DNA of 58,343 nucleotides from contig JAGLXL010000007.1 in assembly GCA_023132895.1 (NCBI GenBank), positions 1-58,343 on the forward strand, read 5' to 3'. Shown here piece after piece: positions 1 to 8,711 of this stretch; within the stretch, counting starts at the first letter, position 1; the number at the start of each line of letters is the position of its first letter. The notes under the pieces are model-generated. The model did no database searches. It was not told the DNA's origin and saw only the letters and a program-made list of their open reading frames with translations. Made by a program: the position numbers and the translations under genes. The DNA is from Nanobdellota archaeon. GTDB taxonomy: Archaea > Nanobdellota > Nanobdellia > Woesearchaeales > JAGLXL01.

Positions 1-2
1 AG

Positions 3-143
3 TATGAGATTCCGCTATTAGGAAAGATTCCTTATGACAAGGCTTTTGTTGAAGCCTTGGTTAATCTAAAACCGATTGTGGTTTGGGAGAAAAGATTTGA
101 GAAGGATTTTAGATTAATTTTAGATAAAATTCCGTTAAAATGA
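3..143 (+). CDS. MinD-like P-loop ATPase, C-terminal fragment
   Basis: The window opens inside a gene; 46 codons remain, ending in TGA at 141-143. The visible tail contains [20 protein letters not shown], which is the usual C-terminal stretch of MinD/ParA-superfamily ATPases, notably the archaeal ones carrying an inserted ferredoxin domain. The nucleotide-binding part lies outside the window, so the subfamily cannot be checked. The stop overlaps the next start (ATGA), so the two genes are probably cotranscribed. Confidence 0.55.
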   Translation, partial: YEIPLLGKIPYDKAFVEALVNLKPIVVWEKRFEKDFRLILDKIPLK

Positions 144-763
144 TTTATTTTTTAATTTTATTAATTTTTACTGGTCTGGCGCAGATTTTAGGTGCTTTAT
201 TTACAGGATTGATTCTTAAAATTTTTGTTGAGCGAGAAAGAATTCTTGTTTATATAGAAGCAGGCTTAATGGTTTTAATATCTGTTTTGTTGATTTATGA
301 AGGCCTTAAAATAACTATTTATTCACTTTTGGCAGTTCTTTTGGGAATAATATTTATTTATATTTTAAATAGAAGTATTCCACATAAACATGGAACTAAA
401 GCAGAGCGATTAAGCTGGCTTGTTTTTATGGCTATGTGTTTTCATGAGCTGCCAGAAGGTTTGGCTTTTGGGACTGCTTTTTTAGTAGATCCTAGTTTAG
501 GCTTAATTACTGCTATTCTTATTGCCTTGCATAATATTCCAGAAGGTTCAATTATTATGATGCCTTATCTATTGGGAAAAAAATTTAAAAAAGGAATGAA
601 AAAAACGATTGTAACTCAGGTTTTATATTATTTAGGTGGTTTAGTGGCTTATGTTTTTTTAATTAATCTTTCAGAAATAATTCAAAGTTTAGCCATGACC
701 TTTGCAGCTGGCTTAATGTTATTTATTGTTGTTGAAGAAATTTTAATGGTAAGAAAAAGATAA
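140..763 (+). CDS. ZIP family divalent metal transporter
   Basis: A 207-residue membrane protein with about seven to eight hydrophobic segments. It carries the two ZIP signature motifs: HELPEG at residues 102-107 and HNIPEG at 131-136. These supply the metal-coordinating His, Asn and Glu of the transmembrane binuclear site. ZIP proteins move zinc, iron or manganese into the cytoplasm; the substrate cannot be told from the sequence. A short His-containing loop (residues 81-84, PHKH) between TM3 and TM4 matches the variable metal-rich loop of the family. The ATG overlaps the stop of the preceding ATPase gene by four bases, suggesting translational coupling. Confidence 0.9.
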   Translation: MIYFLILLIFTGLAQILGALFTGLILKIFVERERILVYIEAGLMVLISVLLIYEGLKITIYSLLAVLLGIIFIYILNRSIPHKHGTKAERLSWLVFMAMCFHELPEGLAFGTAFLVDPSLGLITAILIALHNIPEGSIIMMPYLLGKKFKKGMKKTIVTQVLYYLGGLVAYVFLINLSEIIQSLAMTFAAGLMLFIVVEEILMVRKR

Positions 764-772
764 ATTTAAATT

Positions 773-1270
773 TTATTCAAATATTTTAACCAAACCCTTG
801 TTTAACGTAATCCTCCTTATCTTGCCATCATTTATCTTTTCTATGACACTCTTTGCTTTAAGTCTTTCAATTATTCTATGGATTTTAACCTTGTGAAATC
901 CAGTTAACTTTTCTAATTCAGTTTGTTTTAGTCCTGGCTTGTTTTTAATGAGCTCTTTAACAATTGCTCTTTCATCTGGCAATAAAAAATTTAAAGTAAA
1001 TTCTATGTTTTCATCGATTGATTTTTTTTCTTTGATATATTTTGAGGCAATAAAATAATAGGAGATGCTTCCGACAAAAACGCCTAAAGAAGAAAGGATT
1101 AAAATCATAAAGGGTATTGGTATAACACAACCACAGGCATTATTATTTTTAATAGCATCAGAAACATAAAGAGAGCTAAAAGTAACAATAAAAATGAATC
1201 CAGTTATAATGCTGATAGTTAAAAAAATATTCTTCAATGCTGTGTTTTCCTTAAAGATGTTAAGTTTCAT
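773..1270 (-). CDS. Membrane-anchored winged-helix transcriptional regulator
   Basis: A 165-residue protein with two transmembrane helices (about residues 15-38 and 50-75) and a C-terminal winged helix (about 95-165). The recognition part reads LKQTELEKLTGFHKVKIHRIIERL, interrupted here only for description: residues around 114-137. The inter-helix loop, predicted to face outside, carries Cys-Gly-Cys. This layout is common in archaeal membrane regulators that sense an envelope signal. The divergent neighbour encodes a thioredoxin-fold/DsbD-like protein, so thiol redox sensing through the CGC pair is a reasonable but untested idea. Its own promoter contains a strong inverted repeat (1295-1315). 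Confidence 0.75.
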   Translation of the reverse strand: MKLNIFKENTALKNIFLTISIITGFIFIVTFSSLYVSDAIKNNNACGCVIPIPFMILILSSLGVFVGSISYYFIASKYIKEKKSIDENIEFTLNFLLPDERAIVKELIKNKPGLKQTELEKLTGFHKVKIHRIIERLKAKSVIEKINDGKIRRITLNKGLVKIFE

Positions 1271-1274
1271 TTTT

Positions 1275-1315
1275 TGTAACCAACATTTATATATTGTTAC
1301 AGTTTATGTAACAAT
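1275..1315. promoter_or_regulatory. Operator with TTGTTACA inverted repeat and extra half-site
   Basis: TTGTTACA (1295-1302), five bases, then TGTAACAA (1308-1315) form a perfect 8-bp dyad. A third half-site, TTGTAAC, lies at 1275-1281. Between them is an AT-rich TATA-like stretch (1285-1295) serving the minus-strand regulator gene. Binding here would block its promoter, so autoregulation is likely. Confidence 0.6.
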
Positions 1316-1383
1316 AGTTATTTAAAAGTTTTGTGGAAAATGACAATAAAATTTAAATAACAATAATAATTAAAACCAATTAA

Positions 1384-1521
1384 ATAAAAATCCCAATCAC
1401 CCCAAAGGGCAGGGAATTATATTTACTTGGGATTTTTAATGTTAAGAATACCCTTGATGATTACTATGCATCTAACCCAACCACTACAAGCAGAGGAATA
1501 TTCTTAACAAATAAAGAGTGA
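1384..1521 (+). pseudogene. Open 45-codon stretch without start, possible gene remnant
   Basis: Between a TAA at 1381 and a TGA at 1519 there is an open frame with no ATG, GTG or TTG near its beginning. It reads like protein sequence (for example LYLLGIFNVKNTLDDYYAS) and its stop overlaps the GTG of the next gene. It may be the end of a decayed secreted protein gene or simply chance in AT-rich DNA. I do not recognise a family. Confidence 0.25.
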
Positions 1522-3146
1522 TTAAATTGAAAAAAATCTTGTTAATAATTTCAATATTGATTCTAATATTTTTATCTACGGGAACATTAGCTGTTGAAGA
1601 CAAGATTTGTGCTGTTTATATTACTGGGGTTGGCTGTCCTAATTGTGCTTTCACAGACCCGGTTTTACTTTCTGAATCTACTACAAAATACCCTAATTTG
1701 ATAATAATAGAATATGAAATTTACCATCAACGTGAAAGCAATAGTGGCGTCTCAAATCAATATTTTGACACTTATATTCCTGTTGGCAGACCAGGTGTTC
1801 CTTTTTTAATATTTGGTAAAGAAAACACGGCTTTAGGAAGATTTGGAGTTTTAGGTGCTGGAGAAACAATTGAAGAGCTAACATTTAATGACTGTCCATT
1901 GGCTGATGGTTCAGCCATTAGTTTTGGAGATTTAGATTTAACATCCTTGCCTGGAAAACCAAAAATATGGGGCAATAAGAGAATTTTAATATCAATTGAT
2001 GGTAGCGGAGATAATGAGTTATTGAAAAATTTGCTAACCACTGAAAATATCTCCACTATTTTAGAAGGGGCTGATTTTGAAGAAATAGAGGCCCAGCCAG
2101 TTCAAATTTCTGAAGCTAAAATAAATTTTGAAGGGGCAATTAAAATAGGTGGTTGGATTTTTCAATGGAATGGGGCAGAGATAACTGATGGAATATCTGA
2201 GATTTCCGAACCAATGTGGAAAAGTTGGTATTGGCTTTTGCTCTTGGTTGCTTTGTTAGGTTTTTTATTTTTAATTTATAAATTCCTAACAAAGAAACTT
2301 TGTGTTTGTTTTAGTGACAAACAAAAGAATTTTTTTATAGCTGGTATGAGCATAATTATCCTTATTGGATTTTTTATTTTTGCTAAAAGCATTTCTCCAG
2401 ATTTTTTAAAGGAAGCGGGTATTAGCCTACCTTTGCCTCTTTTTACTTTTTTTATTGCTTTGGTAGATGGATTTAATCCCTGTAATTTATTTGTCCTGAC
2501 ACTGCTCTTGGGATTTCTGGTGGGTGTTTCACACAACCGAAAAAAGATTTACATTATTGGCTTTAGCTTTGTGGTCATGGTTTTTTTCATTTATTCATTG
2601 TTCATGGCTGCTTGGCTGAATATATTCAAATTTATTGGTTTTATAACCCCTTTAAGGGTTGCTATTGCTATAGTCGCCATAGTGGCTGGATTAATTAATT
2701 GCAAAGAGCTTTTTGCCTTTAGAAAAGGAGTAACCTTAATGGTCCAAGAAAGACATAAACGTCCTTTAATTGAGAGAATTGAACGTATGAAAGGAATTAT
2801 AAAAAGAGGCTCAACAATTACTTTAATTTCTTCTTCTATTCTTTTAGCAGCCTTTGCTTCTTTAGTAGAACTGCCTTGTACAGCAGGGTTTCCTATTATT
2901 TATGCAGGGATATTGACAGGAAAGGTCTTAGCCAGTAGTTTGACCTATTATTTTTATCTACTTTTTTACAATGTTATTTATGTGCTGCCTTTAGCAGTGG
3001 TAATTGGAATATTTGGCTGGACTTTTAAAGGAAAACAGATAAGCAAAAGACAAATGCAAATTATAAAATTTATTGGCGGTTTAATCATGATCTTATTAGG
3101 AATAATCCTATTAGTTAATCCAAGTTTAATTAGTATAACTATCTGA
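1518..3146 (+). CDS. Secreted thioredoxin-like domain fused to DsbD/CcdA-like membrane domain
   Basis: A 542-residue protein. A signal peptide (1-26) is followed by a thioredoxin-like region with a CPNC pair (residues 39-42). A soluble middle part follows, then a transmembrane segment near 237-255 and six further helices. The membrane part contains NPCN (about residue 321) and PCTAGFP (about 453). This pair of Pro-Cys motifs is typical of CcdA/DsbD proteins, which carry reducing equivalents across the membrane to extracytoplasmic thiols. The start is GTG at 1518; a TTG at 1527 is an alternative. The divergent neighbour is a membrane winged-helix protein that may regulate it. Confidence 0.75.
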   Translation: MIKLKKILLIISILILIFLSTGTLAVEDKICAVYITGVGCPNCAFTDPVLLSESTTKYPNLIIIEYEIYHQRESNSGVSNQYFDTYIPVGRPGVPFLIFGKENTALGRFGVLGAGETIEELTFNDCPLADGSAISFGDLDLTSLPGKPKIWGNKRILISIDGSGDNELLKNLLTTENISTILEGADFEEIEAQPVQISEAKINFEGAIKIGGWIFQWNGAEITDGISEISEPMWKSWYWLLLLVALLGFLFLIYKFLTKKLCVCFSDKQKNFFIAGMSIIILIGFFIFAKSISPDFLKEAGISLPLPLFTFFIALVDGFNPCNLFVLTLLLGFLVGVSHNRKKIYIIGFSFVVMVFFIYSLFMAAWLNIFKFIGFITPLRVAIAIVAIVAGLINCKELFAFRKGVTLMVQERHKRPLIERIERMKGIIKRGSTITLISSSILLAAFASLVELPCTAGFPIIYAGILTGKVLASSLTYYFYLLFYNVIYVLPLAVVIGIFGWTFKGKQISKRQMQIIKFIGGLIMILLGIILLVNPSLISITI

Positions 3147-3156
3147 TTAATAGAAT

Positions 3157-3573
3157 TTAAATATCTAGAATGACCTGGATGATGTATTGGTTATCTTGTT
3201 TTTTGATGAACATTTGTTGATAAGTTACGGCTTTGATATGGGTGTTGATTTTATAGTTTTCTGGTTTGGTGTCTCCTACTATGGTGGCTTTGAGTTTGTT
3301 TTTAGTTATCTTTAGTGATTTTATTTTGTTTAAGATAAAGCCTTCACTATCTAAGAGAATGAGGAATTGTTCTAAGAAATCGTATAAAAGGGATTCGTTG
3401 TTTTCTGATTCTATTTCAATGGTTTTTTCTGTAGTTGGTTTTATTTTTTTGTAATTAGTGATGGTTTCAGTTAGAGCATAAGCGCAATTTTGGAAAGCCT
3501 CTTCTAATGTTTTGCCAAAAGCTTGGAATTTTACATCGGCGGTGTGCGGAAGAAATTTGAATTGCATTTTCAA
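3157..3573 (-). CDS. Archease
   Basis: A 138-residue protein matching the archease family: it begins with the F-L-P-H-T-A-D-V motif (His and Asp bind metal), has a central EAFQNCAYALTETI helix, and ends with V-T-Y-Q-Q-M-F and a VILDI tail. Archease promotes guanylylation and turnover of the RNA ligase RtcB in tRNA splicing and repair. No rtcB is visible in the window. Two Met codons lie close together at the start (M1 and M3); either could be used. The first overlaps the preceding gene by four bases, forming an operon of two. Confidence 0.9.
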   Translation of the reverse strand: MKMQFKFLPHTADVKFQAFGKTLEEAFQNCAYALTETITNYKKIKPTTEKTIEIESENNESLLYDFLEQFLILLDSEGFILNKIKSLKITKNKLKATIVGDTKPENYKINTHIKAVTYQQMFIKKQDNQYIIQVILDI

Positions 3574-3794
3574 TAAAACTGGACTGAAGGTTTTTCTTTT
3601 GATTCTTTTTTGCCGGTTGATTGCGGGTTGTCAAAGATGTTAAAAAGGTTGCCAGATTCTTCAGTTGGTTTAGAGTTGTCAAAGATGTTTTTGGAATTAG
3701 TCATGGGTGTTTCGCCGATTAAATGGGTTAATAGAGAAATGACTTTCTTGATTTCTTCATGGGAATCCTCTTTTGTATCGATGGTTATTTTCAT
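3570..3794 (-). CDS. Small conserved archaeal protein of unknown function
   Basis: A 74-residue protein. The N-terminal 28 residues (KITIDTKEDSHEEIKKVISL and on) form a predicted beta strand and amphipathic helix that recur in small archaeal proteins. The remainder is low complexity, rich in Asn, Ser and Lys, and contains two similar segments with the core NIFDN. Its stop overlaps the archease start, so the two are cotranscribed. No function can be assigned. Confidence 0.6.
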   Translation of the reverse strand: MKITIDTKEDSHEEIKKVISLLTHLIGETPMTNSKNIFDNSKPTEESGNLFNIFDNPQSTGKKESKEKPSVQFY

Positions 3795-3841
3795 GTGAAT
3801 GAGGAAGACATTTAATTATTTAAAACCTGTGGTTTTTAATC

Positions 3842-4070
3842 TCTCAAACAAATTTGAGATATGTCAAAAACCACCAGTCAAAGACTGGTGGCATGTTGTG
3901 AAATGTTAGGCAACATTGAGTGGTTTTTTGACGCTCAGAATCCTGAAAAATCTCATCAGAGATTTTTGGGACACCAAAAATTTGCAAAGCAAATTTTTCA
4001 GTGTTCCACGACTGGAGGTTTTTGAGCACACAGAATCCACTTCGACCATCCCTTCATTAGAGGAGTGGAA
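3842..4070. repeat. Palindrome-rich intergenic element (family II core plus three-way junction)
   Basis: The 285-base spacer 3795-4079 has no gene but dense inverted repeats. These are TCTCAAA/TTTGAGA (3842-3859), GTCAAAAACCAC (3863-3874) with GTGGTTTTTTGAC (3920-3932), CCACCAGTC-AAA-GACTGGTGG (3871-3891), and ATGTTG/CAACAT (3893-3916). They continue with AAAAATCTC-ATCA-GAGATTTTT (3946-3967), AAAAATTTGC-AAA-GCAAATTTTT (3976-3998), and TCCACT/AGTGGA (about 4035-4068). The segment 3958-3981 matches 46513-46536 at 21 of 24 positions. The folding suggests a structured RNA or a small non-coding repeat; there is no U-tract of a classical terminator. Confidence 0.6.
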
Positions 4071-4079
4071 TTTTGTTGT

Positions 4080-5186
4080 TTAAATGTATTGGATGTCAAC
4101 TTCCAGAGAATCATAAGTAGGATATTCCTCAACAATAGCTGGGACAAGATTGAGGGAGCGGATTTGCTTGCGGTAATGTTTGATGTCTATTTGAGAGGTA
4201 AGGAGTCTGAGTTTTTTTTCGTCTAAATATGTTTTGAATTTTAATTGTGATTTTATTTTTTTGAGTTTATTGAGATAATGTTTTTTGTTTTTGATGTTTT
4301 GGATTTTGTTGTAGTAGCCAAAAGAAGGTTTGAGTTCGGGAAGGTAAATTGCTCCTCTTATGAGAAGTCCTTCTTTGGTAACTTGGTCAAAGGGCTGCTT
4401 GATGTTTTTGGCTCTGCGTTTTAATCGATTGGCTAACTGAACTGCGTCTTTGAGTTTGGCAGTGCAGAAATGGACATTTATTTTAGTATTTTTTAGTTTT
4501 TTGATGTAGTATTTGCCCAGTTCAGCAGAGCCCTTGACTGTTGAGGAGTAGAGATTTCTAGGTGTGTAACCAAGTCTGGTTAAGTGATTGTGTTTGGAGT
4601 CAGCGATTTCTAATTCATTGAGGTTGATGAAGTCAACTTTGTCTTTGAAATAGTCTATGAGAATGGAAGTATGGGATTTTTTGTCTGGGATTAAAGGAAT
4701 TTCAATACCAAGATCCCATTTGAATTTTCTGGCTAGCTTGATTTTTGGCCAAAGGGTTTTGTTGAATAAATCCGGATGGAAACGGATTTCATCTAATCCT
4801 GCTTGGTGGAGTTTTTTGAGATTGGTTTTATTGATTAAGTTTAATGAAGTGTACAAGTGGATGTGGAATTTTTTTCCAAAAGTTTTTTTGAGTTTTTTTA
4901 AGATAAATAGGGTGCGCCAGAGTTTTTTTAATGGATCACCGCCAGTAAAGCCAGCGCCTTTGGCGTCTATGAGTTTAGCTTCCTGAATAATGTCTTTGAT
5001 GTTTTTGACTGGCCACTCGTCTGCGTAGATGACGTCTTTTTTGTATTTTTGATCTGATAAAGGGCAGTAGAAGCAATTTCTGGGGCAAAGGCCGGTGATG
5101 AACATAACGACTTTGGCGCCTTGGATACAATATTGACAGCCTTTTGGTAGCGAGTTAATTTTGTATGAGAAATATTTGGTTTTCAT
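4080..5186 (-). CDS. Radical SAM protein related to pyruvate formate-lyase activase (COG2108-like)
   Basis: A 368-residue protein with the radical SAM cluster motif CxxxCxxC at C34, C38 and C41 (GLCPRNCFYCPLS), preceded by another pair CQYC at residues 17-20. GxGFTGGDPL near residue 80 is the SAM-binding GGE-like motif. The C-terminal third is basic and family specific. Such archaeal proteins resemble PFL-activating enzymes but have no established substrate. The gene overlaps tatD by four bases and is expressed with it. Confidence 0.75.
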   Translation of the reverse strand: MKTKYFSYKINSLPKGCQYCIQGAKVVMFITGLCPRNCFYCPLSDQKYKKDVIYADEWPVKNIKDIIQEAKLIDAKGAGFTGGDPLKKLWRTLFILKKLKKTFGKKFHIHLYTSLNLINKTNLKKLHQAGLDEIRFHPDLFNKTLWPKIKLARKFKWDLGIEIPLIPDKKSHTSILIDYFKDKVDFINLNELEIADSKHNHLTRLGYTPRNLYSSTVKGSAELGKYYIKKLKNTKINVHFCTAKLKDAVQLANRLKRRAKNIKQPFDQVTKEGLLIRGAIYLPELKPSFGYYNKIQNIKNKKHYLNKLKKIKSQLKFKTYLDEKKLRLLTSQIDIKHYRKQIRSLNLVPAIVEEYPTYDSLEVDIQYI

Positions 5187-5980
5187 AGGAAAGTTTTTTT
5201 GAAATTGTTGTAGATTTGATTTTCAATTTCTTCTTTGGGCAGTTTTTTTATTTCGGCCATCTTTTTGATTGTTTCTACTATGAAAGCTGGTTCGTTTCTT
5301 CTGTTTTCTGGGTAAGGTGAGAGCCAAGGAGCATCTGTTTCTGTGAGAAGTTGCTGGAGAGGGACGATTTCTGCCATAGTTTGGAAATGTTGTAGTTTTA
5401 CTATGGCTGTGGGAATACTGAATTTGTAGTTGTTGTCAATGGCTTTTTTGATAATGTGTTTTCTGGCTTCAAACATATGGAGAATGACTTTTTCTTTTTT
5501 TAATTTTGAAGATTCTAATAAGTCAAAAGTGTCGACTTCTGCTCTTCTAGAATGGACTATGAGGGGGAGTTTTATTTTTTCTGTGAATTCGATGATTTTT
5601 TGGAAGTTTTTTTGTTGTTGTTTGTGCTCTTCTGGTTTTTTAGACCAATGGTAATCAAGGCCGCATTCACCTATGCCAACAATATCTTTTTTGTGTTTTT
5701 TGATGAAATCGAGTTCTTCTTGTAGATCTATTTTGCCCATCTGTCTTGTTATTCCGACTTCATCTGGTCCAAGGCCTAATAAGTCAATGGGATAGAGTCC
5801 TAATGAAGCATGGACAATATCATATTTTTTTGCGATTTCAAGAACTTCTTCGTTAGCCGGATGATTAATACCAGAGCAGACAATAGCTTTGACACCAGCT
5901 TGCTTGGCTCTTTCGATGACTTGGTCTAAGTCTTTCTTGAATTGCTCATGATTAAGATGGCAGTGGACATCAACTATCAT
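5183..5980 (-). CDS. tatD: TatD family metal-dependent hydrolase
   Basis: A 265-residue TIM-barrel hydrolase. The opening VDVHCHLN supplies the HxH metal ligands (H6, H8). GIGECGLDYHW gives the Glu and Asp-Tyr-His segment, LIVHSR the third His, VILHMFEA the next His region, and LTETDAPW the final Asp. TatD proteins are magnesium-dependent 3'-5' exonucleases or related phosphoesterases; many archaeal members remain uncharacterised. The length is normal for the family. It is the first gene of a minus-strand pair with the radical SAM gene. Confidence 0.88.
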   Translation of the reverse strand: MIVDVHCHLNHEQFKKDLDQVIERAKQAGVKAIVCSGINHPANEEVLEIAKKYDIVHASLGLYPIDLLGLGPDEVGITRQMGKIDLQEELDFIKKHKKDIVGIGECGLDYHWSKKPEEHKQQQKNFQKIIEFTEKIKLPLIVHSRRAEVDTFDLLESSKLKKEKVILHMFEARKHIIKKAIDNNYKFSIPTAIVKLQHFQTMAEIVPLQQLLTETDAPWLSPYPENRRNEPAFIVETIKKMAEIKKLPKEEIENQIYNNFKKTFL

Positions 5981-6122
5981 AATATCTTAAATTAAAGTAA
6001 AGTTTATAAAGTTTAAGCTAAAATTTAATGATTATGAGTTCAGTTAGAAAGGTTGGATCATAAGAATTCTTTTGTTTAATTAGCTGACTCTTGATAATAT
6101 AATATTCTAAAGGTGATTTAAA

Positions 6123-7124
6123 ATGGAATTAAATTATATCAAAGATGATGAAAAAAGTCAATATGTAAAAAGGGTTTTGACCCTTGATGATTATCCAGAG
6201 GTTAAAGGCTGGGATTTTTCTCAGCCCTTTGATTTTGACAAGTTTATAGAGAAATATTTTCAGACTGGGTTTCAAGCGACTAATCTGAAGAAGGCGATTG
6301 ATGTGATCAAAGAGATGCGTAAAGAAAAGGCCAAGATATTCCTGGCTTTTACTTCAAATATGGTTACGAGTGGTTTGAGGGAAGCAATTTGTTATTTGGT
6401 GAAAAATAAATTAGTTGATGTTTTGGTGACAACTGCCGGTGGTGTGGAAGAGGATGTGATCAAGTCATTGAAAAAGTTTGTAATTGGTGATTTTAGTGTG
6501 CCAGGTTCGATGTTGTTAGAAAATGGAATTAATCGGACTGGAAATATCTTTGTGCCAAATGACAGGTATTATTTGTTTGAAAAGAATTTCGTACCATTCT
6601 TAGAGAAAATGTACTTGAAGCAGAAGGAATTGGGGCGGCCAGTGAGTTGTGAGGAATTCTTGTTTGATTTAGGTGAGCATGTTAATCACGAAGAAAGTAT
6701 TTTATATTGGGCGTGGAAGAATAAGATTCCGTTTTTCTGTCCGGCAATCACAGACGGTGCTTTAGGAGACATGATTTATTTTTTTAAGAAAAGAAAAAGT
6801 GAATTTTACATTGATGTGACTAAAGATATGACTCGGATTGTTGATCTGGCCATGAATTCAGAGAAAACTGGGTTGGTAGTTTTAGGGGGTGGGGTGGCAA
6901 AACATCATGTCTTGAATGCACAGATATTCAGAGAAGGCTGTGACTTTGCGGTGTTTGTCAATACAGGACAGGAATTTGATGGTTCAGATTCTGGCGCAAG
7001 ACCAGATGAAGCAGTAAGCTGGTGCAAAATCAAACCAGACGGGAAGAAAGTCAAGGTTACGTGTGATGCGACATTGGTTTTTGGGTTGATGGTGCAGGCT
7101 GGGTTTGTTGATGAGAGGAAATAG
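6123..7124 (+). CDS. dys: Deoxyhypusine synthase
   Basis: A 333-residue enzyme that moves the aminobutyl group of spermidine to a lysine of archaeal initiation factor aIF5A, using NAD. The catalytic lysine is K260 in GGGVAKHH. Other family motifs are FTSNMVTSGLRE, TTAGGVEEDVIK, HVNHEESILYWAWKN and the NTGQEFDGSDSGARPDEAV segment, broken here as NTGQEFDG then SDSGARPDEA. The ATG is preceded by AAGGTGAT, a good ribosome binding site. It stands alone, divergent from tatD; the 142-base spacer 5981-6122 holds the two AT-rich promoters only. Confidence 0.95.
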   Translation: MELNYIKDDEKSQYVKRVLTLDDYPEVKGWDFSQPFDFDKFIEKYFQTGFQATNLKKAIDVIKEMRKEKAKIFLAFTSNMVTSGLREAICYLVKNKLVDVLVTTAGGVEEDVIKSLKKFVIGDFSVPGSMLLENGINRTGNIFVPNDRYYLFEKNFVPFLEKMYLKQKELGRPVSCEEFLFDLGEHVNHEESILYWAWKNKIPFFCPAITDGALGDMIYFFKKRKSEFYIDVTKDMTRIVDLAMNSEKTGLVVLGGGVAKHHVLNAQIFREGCDFAVFVNTGQEFDGSDSGARPDEAVSWCKIKPDGKKVKVTCDATLVFGLMVQAGFVDERK

Positions 7125-7207
7125 TCCCATTAATTGTGGGTTGTTAAAATATTTTGTAATGTATATTTTAGAACATTGAACAGAAAGGTGTGTTTTTGGG
7201 ATTATTG

Positions 7208-7933
7208 TTAAAAAGTTTTTGCAATACTCCAAAGTAATTTAAAGTAATTCTTAAAGCTTTCAGCAATCTCTTTGTTTTCTATTAGAATTCCTAATGGTTC
7301 TTCAGACCATAAAATTATTCCAACCTTGTTTCCAACGATACTTACGTGTGTTGGAGTCATATATTCTTTGGGCAGAATTTTTACCTCTGTAAATTTCATC
7401 TTTTTGATCTCTTCTGCTCTTTTTATAGACTCTTCTGAATAAATCGCTTTGAACATGGTTTTTCTTTCGATTCTTTTTCTATGGAATTGGGGCAAATAGA
7501 AAGATAATAATTCTGCTGTTTTTCCAGTTGTTCCAAAAATCAGCCATTCCTTATTCTCTTTTAATAATTCTTCAAGGATTGTTTTTGTTCCTTCTTTACC
7601 TTTATAATGATGGACTTCTTGTTTTTTCTCAATACTTTTATACATTCTTTTTAATTCTGGCAAAGCCCCTTCTATTTGTTTCTCTCTTTCTTTAATTAAA
7701 TCTAATATTTTTTGAGGATTTGCCGGCTCAAAATATTTTTTATTGATTTTGACAACAGAACTCACTAATCCTTTTTCCATTAGCTTTCTCAAAACCCCAT
7801 AAACCAGTGTTCTTTCAACACCGCTTCCCTGGCTTATTTCAGTAACTGAAGCACTTCCTAATTGCAAAAGAGCTAAATATACTTTTGCTTCGTTTCTTAC
7901 AAGTCCTGCCTTGATTAGTATTTCTTCGTTCAT
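7208..7933 (-). CDS. TrmB-family transcriptional regulator
   Basis: A 241-residue protein. Residues 1-75 form the TrmB winged helix with recognition helix GVERTLVYGVLRKLMEKG. A linker coiled coil (75-105) follows, then an effector-like domain ending in the typical IAESFKNYF-LLW-IAK tail. Family members respond to small metabolites, but here no sugar-binding domain is obvious. It is divergent from three orphan small genes and separated from them by a perfect dyad at 7977-7997. The recognition helix differs from those of the TrmB paralogues at 14256 and 50382, as does the operator. Confidence 0.85.
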   Translation of the reverse strand: MNEEILIKAGLVRNEAKVYLALLQLGSASVTEISQGSGVERTLVYGVLRKLMEKGLVSSVVKINKKYFEPANPQKILDLIKEREKQIEGALPELKRMYKSIEKKQEVHHYKGKEGTKTILEELLKENKEWLIFGTTGKTAELLSFYLPQFHRKRIERKTMFKAIYSEESIKRAEEIKKMKFTEVKILPKEYMTPTHVSIVGNKVGIILWSEEPLGILIENKEIAESFKNYFKLLWSIAKTF

Positions 7934-7976
7934 AGACTCAGATAAGTTCTTGTACTATTTAAATATATCTATTTTG

Positions 7977-7997
7977 TTGTTGTATATAATACAACAA
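7977..7997. promoter_or_regulatory. TrmB operator, TTGTTGTAT dyad between divergent TATA boxes
   Basis: TTGTTGTAT (7977-7985), ATA, then ATACAACAA (7989-7997) is a perfect 9-bp inverted repeat. TATTTAAATATAT (7957-7969) serves the TrmB gene and ATATTTATAG (8000-8009) the plus-strand operon. A central dyad between two TATA boxes would let one protein control both directions. Confidence 0.65.
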
Positions 7998-8057
7998 ACA
8001 TATTTATAGTTGCTTTTGTAACTACTATTTAGATATGAATCAAGGAGGAAAACAAAA

Positions 8058-8270
8058 ATGGAAGAAGATCAAAATTTAAAGGTCGGTGGAACAGAATCTT
8101 TTTTAGTTGGACCTGAAAGTCTAAGTGTTATTTTAGAATCCTTAAAAGTTCCAGAAAAATATGTATCTGCAGAAAATGTTAAATCGGCAAGGAATGTACG
8201 TAGTTCTTACGCTTTTCCAAAAGATGAAAGAATAGGAATCTATAGAATAACGCTTGAAAAGGTAGAATAG
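8058..8270 (+). CDS. Orphan small protein, first gene of a TrmB-divergent operon
   Basis: A 70-residue, acidic, soluble protein that I do not recognise. It has no transmembrane segment or cysteine. A strong ribosome binding site (AAGGAGGA) lies 9 bases before the ATG. It is followed after 3 bases by a 143-residue gene and then a 125-residue gene, so the three form an operon. Location beside a TrmB gene with a shared operator suggests inducible expression. Confidence 0.6.
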   Translation: MEEDQNLKVGGTESFLVGPESLSVILESLKVPEKYVSAENVKSARNVRSSYAFPKDERIGIYRITLEKVE

Positions 8271-8273
8271 AAA

Positions 8274-8705
8274 ATGCAAACAAAAACTATTGAAGAGAGA
8301 ATTGCTAATCTAAGGAAATACGAAATAAAAGATCCTCAATTTGATAGTCCCTATAGAATCTGGAAATCTGAAGACCCTGCAATTAAAAAATTGAAAGAAG
8401 TTCGCGATGAATCACAAAACGCATATGCCGCTTTTTTTCCAAGATCTTTAAGTCAAACATATGCAAGGGCAGAAAATGCAGTAGATAGTTTATGCCACGC
8501 GCTTACATCGGGTAAAATAAGTCCAGAAGATTATGAACGCATTGTTGATGGAACGCATCCTAAACTAAAAGAATTTACTGATGTTGTAAGAAGATCTGAT
8601 GAAAAAATAAAAAAATATAGAAAACTTGGTGCTATTAGAAAAATCGTTAATTTTTTTTTAGAACTAGACGATCTGGATAAGGTCAGATTAAACTTTTGGA
8701 GGTAA
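8274..8705 (+). CDS. Orphan soluble helical protein
   Basis: A 143-residue, charged, mainly helical protein with no recognised domain. The middle (about residues 55-90) contains RAENAVDSLCHALTSGKISP, resembling a four-helix-bundle segment. It has one cysteine and no membrane segment. It is the second gene of the 8058-9089 operon, starting 3 bases after the first. No function is assigned. Confidence 0.6.
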   Translation: MQTKTIEERIANLRKYEIKDPQFDSPYRIWKSEDPAIKKLKEVRDESQNAYAAFFPRSLSQTYARAENAVDSLCHALTSGKISPEDYERIVDGTHPKLKEFTDVVRRSDEKIKKYRKLGAIRKIVNFFLELDDLDKVRLNFWR

Positions 8706-8711
8706 AAGAAA

